This document shows, piece after piece, positions 16,809 to 25,183 of a stretch of DNA of 64,000 bases. This DNA comes from Bacteroidales bacterium. GTDB lineage: Bacteria; Bacteroidota; Bacteroidia; Bacteroidales; WCHB1-69. The position numbers and the translations under genes were made by a program. Location: contig JAFXTS010000029.1 in the NCBI GenBank assembly GCA_017535665.1, positions 1 through 64,000 of the forward strand. The letters are read 5' to 3'. Numbering within the stretch: position 1 is the first letter of the stretch; each line of letters opens with the position of its first letter. The notes beneath the pieces are model-generated. The model made no database searches. It saw only the letters and a program-made list of their open reading frames with translations, and had not been told where the DNA came from.

Positions 16809-19454
16809 ATGAGAAAAATCGCCGCCACGCTTCTGTTCGTTAGCCTCTTTTCGGGGTTGTTTGCCCAGCATTTCATCACCGATGCCGACTTGCGCAAAGA
16901 GGTACAGCAGGACTATCTGCGCCGCTTGGACATGCTGAACGACCGCACCGAGCCGCTGCTTCGCATTTTCGATGATGAAGAGATCACCACAGAAGAGAGC
17001 GAGGCGCTGATGTTCCTGTACGCCTACATGCCGCTGAGCGACCTTGCCGACTACAACGGCGAGTTTTTCCTTATGCAGGTGCGAAAGGCGTTGGAGGCAC
17101 GCGACCATTTCCCGTGGGGCCGCACCATTCCGGAGGACATTTTCCGTCATTATGTGCTGGTTTATAGGGTGAATAATGAGAACTTGGACAATGCCAGAGA
17201 GGTCTTTTTCAATGAGTTAAAGCCTCGCTTGGAAGGCCTTTCGATGTACGATGCCGCCTTGGAGGTGAACCACTGGTGTCACGAGAAAGTGGCGTACCGT
17301 GCGAGCGATGCCCGCACCTCATCACCGCTGGCGACCGTGCGAACCGCCTTGGGACGCTGCGGCGAGGAGTCCACCTTCACAGTGACAGCAATGCGTGCCG
17401 TGGGCATTCCCGCCCGCCAGTGCTACACGCCCCGCTGGGCGCATACCGACGACAACCACGCCTGGGTAGAGGTATGGGTGGACGGACAATGGCACTTCCT
17501 CGGTGCCTGCGAGCCCGACCCCGAACTCGACATGGGCTGGTTTGCCGGTCCAGCCACCCGCACCATGATGGTACACTCCAACTGTTTCGGCAAATACTAC
17601 GGCAGCGAGGAGGTCAACCTACGCACCAACCTCTTCTCTCGAGTAAACATGCTGCCCAACTACACCGAAACCAAGAAGATCACCATTACCGTGACCGACC
17701 CAAACGGAAAACCTGTAGAGGGTGCGACGGTCAAGTTCAAATTGTACAATTACGCTGAATATTACCCGATTGCGACATCCAAGACCGATGCGGAAGGTCA
17801 TGCCTCCGTGACCACCGGATTGGGCGACCTGCTGATATGGGCCACCAACGGCAACGAGTACGGTTACCAGAAAATAGATGTACGGCAGACCACCCAGCTC
17901 ACCGTGGCACTGAACCGAAAAGCGGGCGAGGAGTATGTGGAGGAACTTACCATCGTGCCACCGGCGGGTAAAAAGGAGGTGAAGAGCGTTTCGCCCGAGA
18001 AGGCCGCAGTCAACGCCAGAAGGTTGCAATATGAGGACTCCGTCCGCAACGCCTACATCTCCACCTTCAAGACAGAGAAGGACGCGAAAGGACTGTCGGG
18101 GCCGAATCTGACGGAAGAGCAGGCCGGCTATTTCCTCAAAAAGAGCGAAGGGAACTATGTGAACATAACTAACATTATCCGCAAATTTAAGGATAGTCCT
18201 GACGTTCCCTTGTTTGATTTACTTAACTCTTTATCAGAAAAAGATTTAAGAGATGTTGATTACGATATAATTCAACTTGGTCATATCACCAGTTATGATC
18301 CAAAATGCGGCTATCCCTACGATGTTTATCTGAAAGGTATCATCTCACCACGCATCTCCAATGAAAGGATTTCCTGTTGGAGAGGTGGAATTCCCACCCC
18401 ATTCCTGCCCGACAACTTTTTCCAAAAAGAACCACCCACTGCCCACGATATTTTGCAATGGATACAAGACAATATCGTGGTAGATGATGCAGGAAACTAC
18501 TTCAACTGCCCGATTTCTCCTATCGGGGCATACCAGCTGCGCCGCGCCGACCGCCATTCCCGCGACATCATGTTTGTGGCTACCTGCCGCTACTTTGACA
18601 TCCCCGCCTATCTGGATAATGCCACCGGACAGAAATATGTCTGGGAGAAAAACCAGTGGATTCCCATCGACTTCCCTGATCAGCAAAAAAACGAGAATAC
18701 GGTTTTTCAAAAGCTCACGATTGACTATCAAGGGGATAAAGACACCAAACCCACTTACTGGACGCACTATACGCTCGCCCGCTTTGAAAACGGCGACTTC
18801 GTGACTTACGACTACGAGGACGACCCGCGGGTGGCCAACTTCCCCTTCACGTTGGAGGTGGAGCCGGGCTACTACATGCTCTCCACCGGCGTGCGCAACA
18901 GCGAAGGCACCGTCCTCTCCCGGCTGGCATTCTTCAACATCCCGGCTGACAAGGCGGTGAGCAAGACGGTCATCCTCAGAGATTTCAAAAAAGAGCAAAG
19001 CAATTACGGTCATATTGATCCTCCCGTAATGCTCCCCATAAGCGAAGACGAGATGATTCTGTTTCCTGACCCACTCTATCCGGCCACCAGTGTAGTGTGC
19101 TTTATCGACCCCACCCGCGAGCCCACCAAGCACCTGCTGAAAGAAATTGCCCAGCTGAAAAGCGAATTCGACAGCTGGGAGCGACACAACATCTTCTTCG
19201 TGGTGCCCAGCGACAAATTGGCTCCCGATTTTCACTTCTACGAGTGGAATCTACCCGCGTCGATACTGGTGGAGAACATGTATGTGGAGGGCACCGAAAA
19301 GCCTTGGTTCGACTGTTTTATACAGGCCACCGGGCAAGATTTCCGCGACAATCTCCCCACCGTTTTCGTTGTAACTGCCGATGGCACCATCACTTTCCGC
19401 AGCGAAGGCTACAGTATCGGCACCGGCAACCTCATCCTTCAATCCGCACGCTAA
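16809..19454 (+). CDS. Secreted transglutaminase-like protein with a second, degenerate domain
   Basis: The start at 16809 gives a signal peptide (MRKIAATLLFVSLFSGLFAQ); an upstream in-frame ATG at 16755 lies inside the previous gene. The mature protein of about 860 residues has a transglutaminase core with C184 (RCGEES), H217 (DNHAWVEVW) and D237 (CEPD). A carboxypeptidase-regulatory-like beta domain follows (about 285-360, GKPVEGATVKF). A second transglutaminase-like unit near 550-620 keeps the fold (DIPAYLDN, NQWIPIDF) but has lost the catalytic cysteine and histidine. Probably a periplasmic or surface protease or structural enzyme. Confidence 0.85.
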   Translation: MRKIAATLLFVSLFSGLFAQHFITDADLRKEVQQDYLRRLDMLNDRTEPLLRIFDDEEITTEESEALMFLYAYMPLSDLADYNGEFFLMQVRKALEARDHFPWGRTIPEDIFRHYVLVYRVNNENLDNAREVFFNELKPRLEGLSMYDAALEVNHWCHEKVAYRASDARTSSPLATVRTALGRCGEESTFTVTAMRAVGIPARQCYTPRWAHTDDNHAWVEVWVDGQWHFLGACEPDPELDMGWFAGPATRTMMVHSNCFGKYYGSEEVNLRTNLFSRVNMLPNYTETKKITITVTDPNGKPVEGATVKFKLYNYAEYYPIATSKTDAEGHASVTTGLGDLLIWATNGNEYGYQKIDVRQTTQLTVALNRKAGEEYVEELTIVPPAGKKEVKSVSPEKAAVNARRLQYEDSVRNAYISTFKTEKDAKGLSGPNLTEEQAGYFLKKSEGNYVNITNIIRKFKDSPDVPLFDLLNSLSEKDLRDVDYDIIQLGHITSYDPKCGYPYDVYLKGIISPRISNERISCWRGGIPTPFLPDNFFQKEPPTAHDILQWIQDNIVVDDAGNYFNCPISPIGAYQLRRADRHSRDIMFVATCRYFDIPAYLDNATGQKYVWEKNQWIPIDFPDQQKNENTVFQKLTIDYQGDKDTKPTYWTHYTLARFENGDFVTYDYEDDPRVANFPFTLEVEPGYYMLSTGVRNSEGTVLSRLAFFNIPADKAVSKTVILRDFKKEQSNYGHIDPPVMLPISEDEMILFPDPLYPATSVVCFIDPTREPTKHLLKEIAQLKSEFDSWERHNIFFVVPSDKLAPDFHFYEWNLPASILVENMYVEGTEKPWFDCFIQATGQDFRDNLPTVFVVTADGTITFRSEGYSIGTGNLILQSAR

Positions 19455-19456
19455 TC

Positions 19457-20062
19457 ATGTTCAATTACACCTACCGCACCATCGCAAAAGAGTCAGAGGG
19501 GCTTTACAAAGAGAAGGGCAGCCGTTTCATCGCCCTCGCCTACCCTGTGCGCACCGAGGAGGAGGTGAAGCAGCATGTGGCCGACGTGAAGAAAAAGTAC
19601 TACGATGCCCGCCACCACTGCTATGCCTACATCCTGGGTGCCAATAAGGATGCGTACCGCATGAACGACGACGGCGAGCCTTCGGGCACGGCAGGACGGC
19701 CTATCCACGGACAGCTGTTGTCGAAAGATTTGACCGACACGCTGATTATTGTTATCCGCTATTTCGGTGGTATCAAACTGGGTGTCAGCGGATTAATTAA
19801 TGCCTATAAGACCGCGGCGAAAGACGCGCTGGACAACAATACGATTGTGGAGAAATTCGTGGAGGAGGATTATCAGCTACGCTTTCCTCCCCTGTCGATG
19901 AACAAGGTGATGCAGCTGCTGAAGCGCGAAACGGTGAAAATCACCGACCAGCAGTACGACACCGACTGCATCATCCGTTTCACGGTGCAGAAGCGCGATG
20001 CCGACAATCTGTTAGAAGCATTGCTGAAAGTGGATGGCGCGGTGGTGGAGGCTGCAGTATAA
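19457..20062 (+). CDS. YigZ/IMPACT family protein (UPF0029)
   Basis: A 201-residue protein starting at the ATG 2 bp after the previous stop. Family blocks: GSRFIALAYPVRTEEEV, DARHHCYAYILG, DDGEPSGTAGRPI and VIRYFGGIKLGVSGLINAY. The C-terminal half is the second UPF0029 domain. Relatives of eukaryotic IMPACT; in bacteria the function is unclear but the fold resembles elongation factor G domain IV. It is probably translated from the transglutaminase transcript. Confidence 0.9.
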   Translation: MFNYTYRTIAKESEGLYKEKGSRFIALAYPVRTEEEVKQHVADVKKKYYDARHHCYAYILGANKDAYRMNDDGEPSGTAGRPIHGQLLSKDLTDTLIIVIRYFGGIKLGVSGLINAYKTAAKDALDNNTIVEKFVEEDYQLRFPPLSMNKVMQLLKRETVKITDQQYDTDCIIRFTVQKRDADNLLEALLKVDGAVVEAAV

Positions 20063-20065
20063 ATC

Positions 20066-21070
20066 CTATTTTCGCACCATCACATGCAAATACTCAGTAG
20101 TGTTGTGGGCATGGTGATTTCTGTTTTCATCCTTATCGGCCTTGAACCGCTGATTCCGAACCTCAATACGATCGTACCGACCATATTTTGACATAGTTTG
20201 TCGGATGGTTTCAGGGGAAAGCAATCCTTCATTATTATAAGAAAGGAAAACGTACTGGAAATGGGCATTCTTGAGCAGGTCGTCGAATGCGTCTAATACC
20301 TTGACGCGACTGCAATAGCGGGAACGCTGATAAGGTCCGACACCCGTTTTCCCTTTAGGAACAAAAGGTTGATAATCAGCTATTGTATTTAGTATATGAT
20401 AATTAGCACCATATTGACGTACATTATAGGGTGGATCAAGGTAGAGAATATCGCCTTCAATGCGATGGATTAAGGCGTTGGCATCTTCTTGATAGACCTC
20501 ATTCTGCTGATCGGTGCAATCGAAGTTGGCAGGAGTGAGCACGAGCGGCTTCATCGCCATCGGCTTCAATTTTTTCAGGAAGGCCCCATAGACCGAGGCA
20601 GTGTTGGCCAATCGGTCAGCCTCTTCCAACAAACTGCAAATCAGGAAGAAATACATGTCTTCTGAAATACTTTTCTCCGCTAACCACTCCCCTATGGCGC
20701 GACGCATGGCATCGATTTTCATGCCGTTGGCATCCGAGAAATAGCAGCGTCCGCTACCACTTCCAAGGCAATAATTCTGATAGATGAATCCATTGCTGAC
20801 GGGTGGCAGGTTATTGAGTTCGCTAAGCCAGAATTTCCACTCGGCCAATGGTTTACAATTTCCGATATAATGCCGGTTGAGCACAAAACTATACGTTTCG
20901 AGATCGTTGGCGATGACCTTGCGCACGAGAGGCTTGACGGCATTTCCCACCGCACCAGTACCTGCGAAAAGGTCACAGAAAACCTTGTCAGACCAATCAT
21001 CACCCGCCACATCGCGCATAGCGCCGAGGAGGAAGCCTGTCATCCTGTTTTTGGAACCGATATAATTCAT
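20066..21070 (-). CDS. D12-class DNA adenine methyltransferase (solitary)
   Basis: A 334-residue N6-adenine methylase: NYIGSKNRM and CDLFAGTGAVG (AdoMet site, about 32-42) at the N-terminus, and the catalytic ILYLDPPYNVRQYG near residue 210. The alpha/D12 order (FxGxG before DPPY) is clear. No restriction enzyme gene adjoins it, so it is either a solitary regulator-type methylase or the remnant of a system. The recognition sequence cannot be read from the gene. It is 2 bp from the esterase gene on the same strand. Confidence 0.9.
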   Translation of the reverse strand: MNYIGSKNRMTGFLLGAMRDVAGDDWSDKVFCDLFAGTGAVGNAVKPLVRKVIANDLETYSFVLNRHYIGNCKPLAEWKFWLSELNNLPPVSNGFIYQNYCLGSGSGRCYFSDANGMKIDAMRRAIGEWLAEKSISEDMYFFLICSLLEEADRLANTASVYGAFLKKLKPMAMKPLVLTPANFDCTDQQNEVYQEDANALIHRIEGDILYLDPPYNVRQYGANYHILNTIADYQPFVPKGKTGVGPYQRSRYCSRVKVLDAFDDLLKNAHFQYVFLSYNNEGLLSPETIRQTMSKYGRYDRIEVRNQRFKADKDENRNHHAHNTTEYLHVMVRK

Positions 21071-21072
21071 GC

Positions 21073-22140
21073 TTACTTCACCCGCAGTTTGCGCCCGATC
21101 TGAAGGATGGTCGTCTCCTTAATTTTGTTGAGTTTGCAGAGTTTACTCACAGTGGTATGGTATTTGCGGGCGATGGAACTAAGGGTGTCGCCCTTCCGCA
21201 CCTTGTAATACTGTGGAGAAGATGTACTGCGGTTATGCTGGGTATTATTCTGTTGTGCAATTGTTTGATTGTTAGCATTTTGCACATTAACATTGGTAGC
21301 CTGTGCCGTGGTATCGGTCTGTGCAGCAGGGGCATTTCCATTACCATTCGACACCGTGAAATGCTGGGTGGAGCGGTCGATATTGGTGTAGGCCTTCGAC
21401 ATCGTGGCGACGGTGATGTCCACCTCTTTATTGACCGGACGGTTGGTGTCGTTGAGACGGTGGGCAAATAGCCATTGGTAAGTTTCCTCGAGGTAGAAAA
21501 TCTTGGCTAATGCGCTGTGGCTTTGTCCGGGCAGTTTGGTAAAACGCAGGCGGGAGGTGTCGCCGCAGGCCTTCATCGCATTGACAATTTTCTGGGATTG
21601 GGAGAAAGAGATCGCCTTGTCGGCGGTGCCGTGCATGATCCAGAGGGGCACTTGGCATAGCGAGCAGTGGTCGGAGAGGTTGCTGCCGCCGCACAGCGCC
21701 ATTGCCGCCGCCACCTTGTCGGGATAGGCCGCCACGAAATGGATGGTACCGTAGCCGCCCAAACTCATCCCTAACACATACAAACGGTTGGTATCCACAG
21801 CATAACGTGCTTCAACCCATTCCAGCACGCTCATGATACGCTGCGGGTTCCACGAGCCGCCCGGATTTTGCGGAGCCACCACCACGGCATCAATCTGGCG
21901 ACCCATATTCAGCGCATCCAATGTACCATACCGGCGCACACGGTTCAGGTCGCTGCCGCAGAGACTCTGTCCATGCAAAAAAAGCACGATCGGCTTATCC
22001 GCCACGGTAGAGTCATATCCTGACGGAGTATATACCCAGAAATTATAGCCATTACTGACGCGGTTGGTATAGGAAACCAGCTGTTGCGCCGGAACAATCA
22101 ACGGGATACAAAGCAATAAGAGTAGGAGAATTTTCTTCAT
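21073..22140 (-). CDS. Secreted esterase with C-terminal LysM domain
   Basis: A 355-residue protein. Signal peptide MKKILLLLLLCIPLIVPAQ; alpha/beta-hydrolase with LFLHGQS, nucleophile elbow GMSLGGYG, acid in HGTADKAIS and histidine in GQSHSAL, as in feruloyl esterase and PHB-depolymerase-like enzymes. A low-complexity Asn/Thr/Gln linker (about 250-305) leads to a LysM domain (YYKVRKGDTLSSIARKYHTT, about 307-353), which binds peptidoglycan or chitin-like glycans. Likely tethered in the periplasm at the cell wall. Confidence 0.88.
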   Translation of the reverse strand: MKKILLLLLLCIPLIVPAQQLVSYTNRVSNGYNFWVYTPSGYDSTVADKPIVLFLHGQSLCGSDLNRVRRYGTLDALNMGRQIDAVVVAPQNPGGSWNPQRIMSVLEWVEARYAVDTNRLYVLGMSLGGYGTIHFVAAYPDKVAAAMALCGGSNLSDHCSLCQVPLWIMHGTADKAISFSQSQKIVNAMKACGDTSRLRFTKLPGQSHSALAKIFYLEETYQWLFAHRLNDTNRPVNKEVDITVATMSKAYTNIDRSTQHFTVSNGNGNAPAAQTDTTAQATNVNVQNANNQTIAQQNNTQHNRSTSSPQYYKVRKGDTLSSIARKYHTTVSKLCKLNKIKETTILQIGRKLRVK

Positions 22141-22168
22141 AAAGCAATATTATTCATTTTACAAAGTG

Positions 22169-22176
22169 CAAAAATA
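22169..22176 (-). promoter_or_regulatory. TAnnTTTG promoter element for the esterase operon
   Basis: TATTTTTG read leftward, 28 bp before the esterase ATG. Confidence 0.6.
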
Positions 22177-22239
22177 CAAAAAATTTCTGAAACGCCTAAA
22201 AAATAGAGGCAGGACTGCACATAATCAAAAGATTATTGT

Positions 22240-22247
22240 TACTTTTG
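22240..22247 (+). promoter_or_regulatory. TAnnTTTG promoter element for the lipoprotein genes
   Basis: TACTTTTG, 20 bp before the first lipoprotein ATG. It probably also drives meaB. Confidence 0.6.
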
Positions 22248-22267
22248 CACCTCAAACTCTTTGAAGT

Positions 22268-22531
22268 ATGAAAAAACTCTTTTTAACCTTTATCATCTTA
22301 TCAATTATTTGTATATCAATGACATCATGTCATAAAGATTGTGTATGCAAATACTATCGGGATGGCAAATTATACGACATCAAGACGTGGGATGACAAGC
22401 ATGTGACGGATGAAGATTGTGAAGGAATGAATGACTCGCGTGAGGTATCTGTCCCCATAGATGAACTCACCGACCTCCCCGTTGGAGATGTCGAACTGGT
22501 GAACCTGAGGGTAGAATGTGCAAGAGACTAA
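22268..22531 (+). CDS. Small cysteine-rich lipoprotein (first of a tandem pair)
   Basis: An 87-residue protein with a lipoprotein signal (ICISMTSC, lipobox cysteine at 21). The mature part has DCVCKYY, W and DC spaced as in the next gene, plus a late cysteine. It is anchored in the periplasm or outer membrane; function unknown. Pairing suggests a local duplication. Confidence 0.75.
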   Translation: MKKLFLTFIILSIICISMTSCHKDCVCKYYRDGKLYDIKTWDDKHVTDEDCEGMNDSREVSVPIDELTDLPVGDVELVNLRVECARD

Positions 22532-22559
22532 TTTTTTGAAATCATAAACTTCATAAAAA

Positions 22560-22802
22560 ATGAAAAAGATTTTAACCATCATTGGCGCGGCCGTTTTCTC
22601 ACTGGCCCTTTTCAGTTCCTGCGAACAGAGCGACTGTCTCTGCAAATATTATGACGAGAACGACCAGTTGCTCGGCTACGACAGCTGGGACGGTTCCGAC
22701 ATGAATGCAAACGACTGTGCCAGAATGGAAAATGACAACACCGTTGAGGTCAACGGCAACGAAGTGGTAGCCAGCAACGTATCCTGTTCCACCTCATGGT
22801 AG
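22560..22802 (+). CDS. Small cysteine-rich lipoprotein (second of a tandem pair)
   Basis: An 80-residue paralogue of the upstream gene. Lipobox SLALFSSC (cysteine 21), then DCLCKYY, YDSWDG, NDCARME and a final SCSTSW. The shared pattern DCxCKYY...W...DC..M defines the pair. The gene overlaps the meaB start by 7 nt, so it is probably cotranscribed. No function can be assigned. Confidence 0.75.
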   Translation: MKKILTIIGAAVFSLALFSSCEQSDCLCKYYDENDQLLGYDSWDGSDMNANDCARMENDNTVEVNGNEVVASNVSCSTSW

Positions 22803-23881
22803 AGATCAACTTTGACAGTGCGTTACACGAGCGCGAGGGCATTGAGCAGCCTGCTCAGGTGAACCCGCACTTGCAGCGGAAGCGGCGTCGCGACCTCTCG
22901 GTAGAGGATTATGTGGCGGGCATCCGGCGGGGCGACCGTGTCATTTTGAGCCGTGCCATCACGCTGATAGAGAGCACCCATCCCGACCACCAGAAGGTGG
23001 CGCAGCAGGTCATCGAGGCCTGTCTGCCATACGCCGGCAACTCTCTGCGTATCGGCATCACGGGCGTACCGGGGGCCGGCAAGAGCACCTTCATCGAGGC
23101 CTTCGGCACGCACCTCACCTCCATCGGCAAGAACATCGCCGTGCTGGCCATCGACCCCAGCAGTGAGCGATCGAAAGGAAGCATCTTGGGCGACAAGACC
23201 CGCATGGAGCAGCTCTCCACCGACCCGCACGCCTTCATCCGCCCCTCCCCCTCAGGCCTTACCCTCGGCGGCGTGGCCCGCAAGACCCGCGAGACCATCA
23301 TCCTGTGCGAGGCCGCCGGCTTCGACGTTATCATCGTGGAGACCGTCGGCGTGGGACAGTCGGAAACCGTCGTCAAGTCGATGGTCGATTTCTTCCTGCT
23401 CATCATGCTGGCCGGCGCAGGCGACGAACTGCAGGGCATCAAGCGCGGCATCATGGAGATGGCCGACGCACTCGTCATCAACAAGGCCGACGGCGACAAC
23501 GTGACACCCGCCGAACTGGCCAAAACCAAATACCAGTCGGCGCTCCACCTGTTTCCCAAGAACGAAAACGGATGGAACGTGCCCGTCACCACCTGCTCGT
23601 CGTTAGAGAACACCAACATCAACAAAGTGTGGGACATCATCACCGAGTTTGAGGTGCTCACCAAAGGCAACGGCTATTTCACCAAGAACCGCAACGAGCA
23701 GAATGTCAAGATTTTCTATGACTGGATAGAGTTCACTATCCGCAACAACTTTTTCAACAATCCCCACGTTCAAGCCGCCATCGAGAACGAGCTTCCCAAG
23801 GTGCAGGCAGGCGAAATCACCCCCTATCAGGCCGGCAACGCCGTGATGGGGATAGAAGACGAAAAAATGATTACAAAATAA
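22796..23881 (+). CDS. meaB: Methylmalonyl-CoA mutase-associated GTPase MeaB
   Basis: A 361-residue G3E GTPase of the MeaB/ArgK family: Walker A GVPGAGKST (about 90-98), AIDPSSERSKGSILGDKTRM, VETVGVGQSE and NKADGDN. It loads and protects the adenosylcobalamin of methylmalonyl-CoA mutase during propionate or succinate metabolism. The mutase genes are not in the window. It begins within the last codons of the preceding lipoprotein gene. Confidence 0.93.
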   Translation: MVEINFDSALHEREGIEQPAQVNPHLQRKRRRDLSVEDYVAGIRRGDRVILSRAITLIESTHPDHQKVAQQVIEACLPYAGNSLRIGITGVPGAGKSTFIEAFGTHLTSIGKNIAVLAIDPSSERSKGSILGDKTRMEQLSTDPHAFIRPSPSGLTLGGVARKTRETIILCEAAGFDVIIVETVGVGQSETVVKSMVDFFLLIMLAGAGDELQGIKRGIMEMADALVINKADGDNVTPAELAKTKYQSALHLFPKNENGWNVPVTTCSSLENTNINKVWDIITEFEVLTKGNGYFTKNRNEQNVKIFYDWIEFTIRNNFFNNPHVQAAIENELPKVQAGEITPYQAGNAVMGIEDEKMITK

Positions 23882-23886
23882 AGTCG

Positions 23887-23894
23887 TATATTTG
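23887..23894 (+). promoter_or_regulatory. TAnnTTTG promoter element for serS
   Basis: TATATTTG 17 bp before the serS ATG and 5 bp after the meaB stop. Confidence 0.65.
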
Positions 23895-23911
23895 CACTAA
23901 ATTTACACATC

Positions 23912-25183
23912 ATGTTACAAATTCAATTATTACGCGAAAATCCAGAAGAAGTCATTACAAGACTGAAAGTTAAAAACTTCGACGCCACCGAATTGGTCCA
24001 AAATATCCTCGAGCTTGACACGCAGTTGCGCCAGATGAAGAAAAATCTTGACAACAACCTGATGGAGCAGGGCAAGATTGCCAAATCCATCGGTCAGATG
24101 TTCAAGGAAGGCCGCCGCGAAGAGGCCGAACAGATGAAGGCACAGACCGCCGAGCTGAAGGTTCAAGAGAAAGAATTGCAAGTTGAGTTGGATGAGAAAG
24201 GTCAGAAAATCAACGAGATGATGGTGCTGCTGCCCAACATGCCGCACGCCTCAGTGCCTAACGGGAAAGGTGCAGAAGACAATGAGATTGTTTATCAAGA
24301 AGGCGATGCCACCCCGCTGGGTGAGGGCTGTCTGCCTCATTGGGAATTGGTGAAAAAGTACGACATCATCGACTTCGACCTCGGAAGCAAGATTACTGGC
24401 GCAGGTTTCCCTGTTTATAAAGGGAAAGGTGCCAAGATGCAGCGTGCGCTCATCAACTTCTTCTTGAATAGTGCCACCGAAGCCGGCTACTTGGAGGTGC
24501 AACCCCCGTACATGGTGAACGAGGCCTCCGCCTACGCCACTGGCCAGCTGCCCGATAAGGAAGGCCAGATGTATCATGCCACCCTCGACAACTTCTACCT
24601 CATCCCGACCGCAGAAGTGCCGGTGACCAACATCTACCGCGATGTCATCCTGAAAGAGAGTGATTTCCCCATCAAGAACTGCGCCTACTCGGCCTGTTTC
24701 CGCCGTGAAGCCGGCTCATACGGCAAGGATGTTCGCGGACTCAACCGTCTGCACCAATTCGACAAGGTAGAGATCGTGCAGATTGAACACCCTGACCGCT
24801 CGTATGAGACCTTGGAGCAGATGAAACAGTACGGCATGTCGTTGCTCCAAAAGCTCGGACTTCCGTTCCGCGTGCTGCGGCTGTGTGGAGGAGACATCAG
24901 CTTCACATCAGCCCTCACTTACGACTTGGAAGTCTTCTCAGAAGCGCAACAGAAATGGCTGGAAGTCAGCTCCATATCTAACTTTGAAAGCTATCAGGCC
25001 AACCGTCTGCACCTGCGTTTCAAGGATGCGAACGGCAAGATGCGCCTCGCCCATACCCTCAACGGAAGCGCCCTCGCCCTCCCGCGCATCATGGCCGCCC
25101 TCATCGAAAACAACCAGACTCCCGACGGCATCATCGTGCCCGAAGTGCTCCGTCCCTTCACTGGCTTCGACCTCATCAACTAA
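23912..25183 (+). CDS. serS: Serine-tRNA ligase
   Basis: A 423-residue class II synthetase. An N-terminal coiled-coil tRNA-binding arm spans about residues 25-105; motif 2 (CFRREAGSYGKDVRGLNRLH, near 260-280) and motif 3 (HTLNGSALALPR, near 380-391) follow. It charges tRNA-Ser in the cytoplasm. Full length. The stop overlaps the start of the following TPR gene (TAATG). Confidence 0.97.
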   Translation: MLQIQLLRENPEEVITRLKVKNFDATELVQNILELDTQLRQMKKNLDNNLMEQGKIAKSIGQMFKEGRREEAEQMKAQTAELKVQEKELQVELDEKGQKINEMMVLLPNMPHASVPNGKGAEDNEIVYQEGDATPLGEGCLPHWELVKKYDIIDFDLGSKITGAGFPVYKGKGAKMQRALINFFLNSATEAGYLEVQPPYMVNEASAYATGQLPDKEGQMYHATLDNFYLIPTAEVPVTNIYRDVILKESDFPIKNCAYSACFRREAGSYGKDVRGLNRLHQFDKVEIVQIEHPDRSYETLEQMKQYGMSLLQKLGLPFRVLRLCGGDISFTSALTYDLEVFSEAQQKWLEVSSISNFESYQANRLHLRFKDANGKMRLAHTLNGSALALPRIMAALIENNQTPDGIIVPEVLRPFTGFDLIN

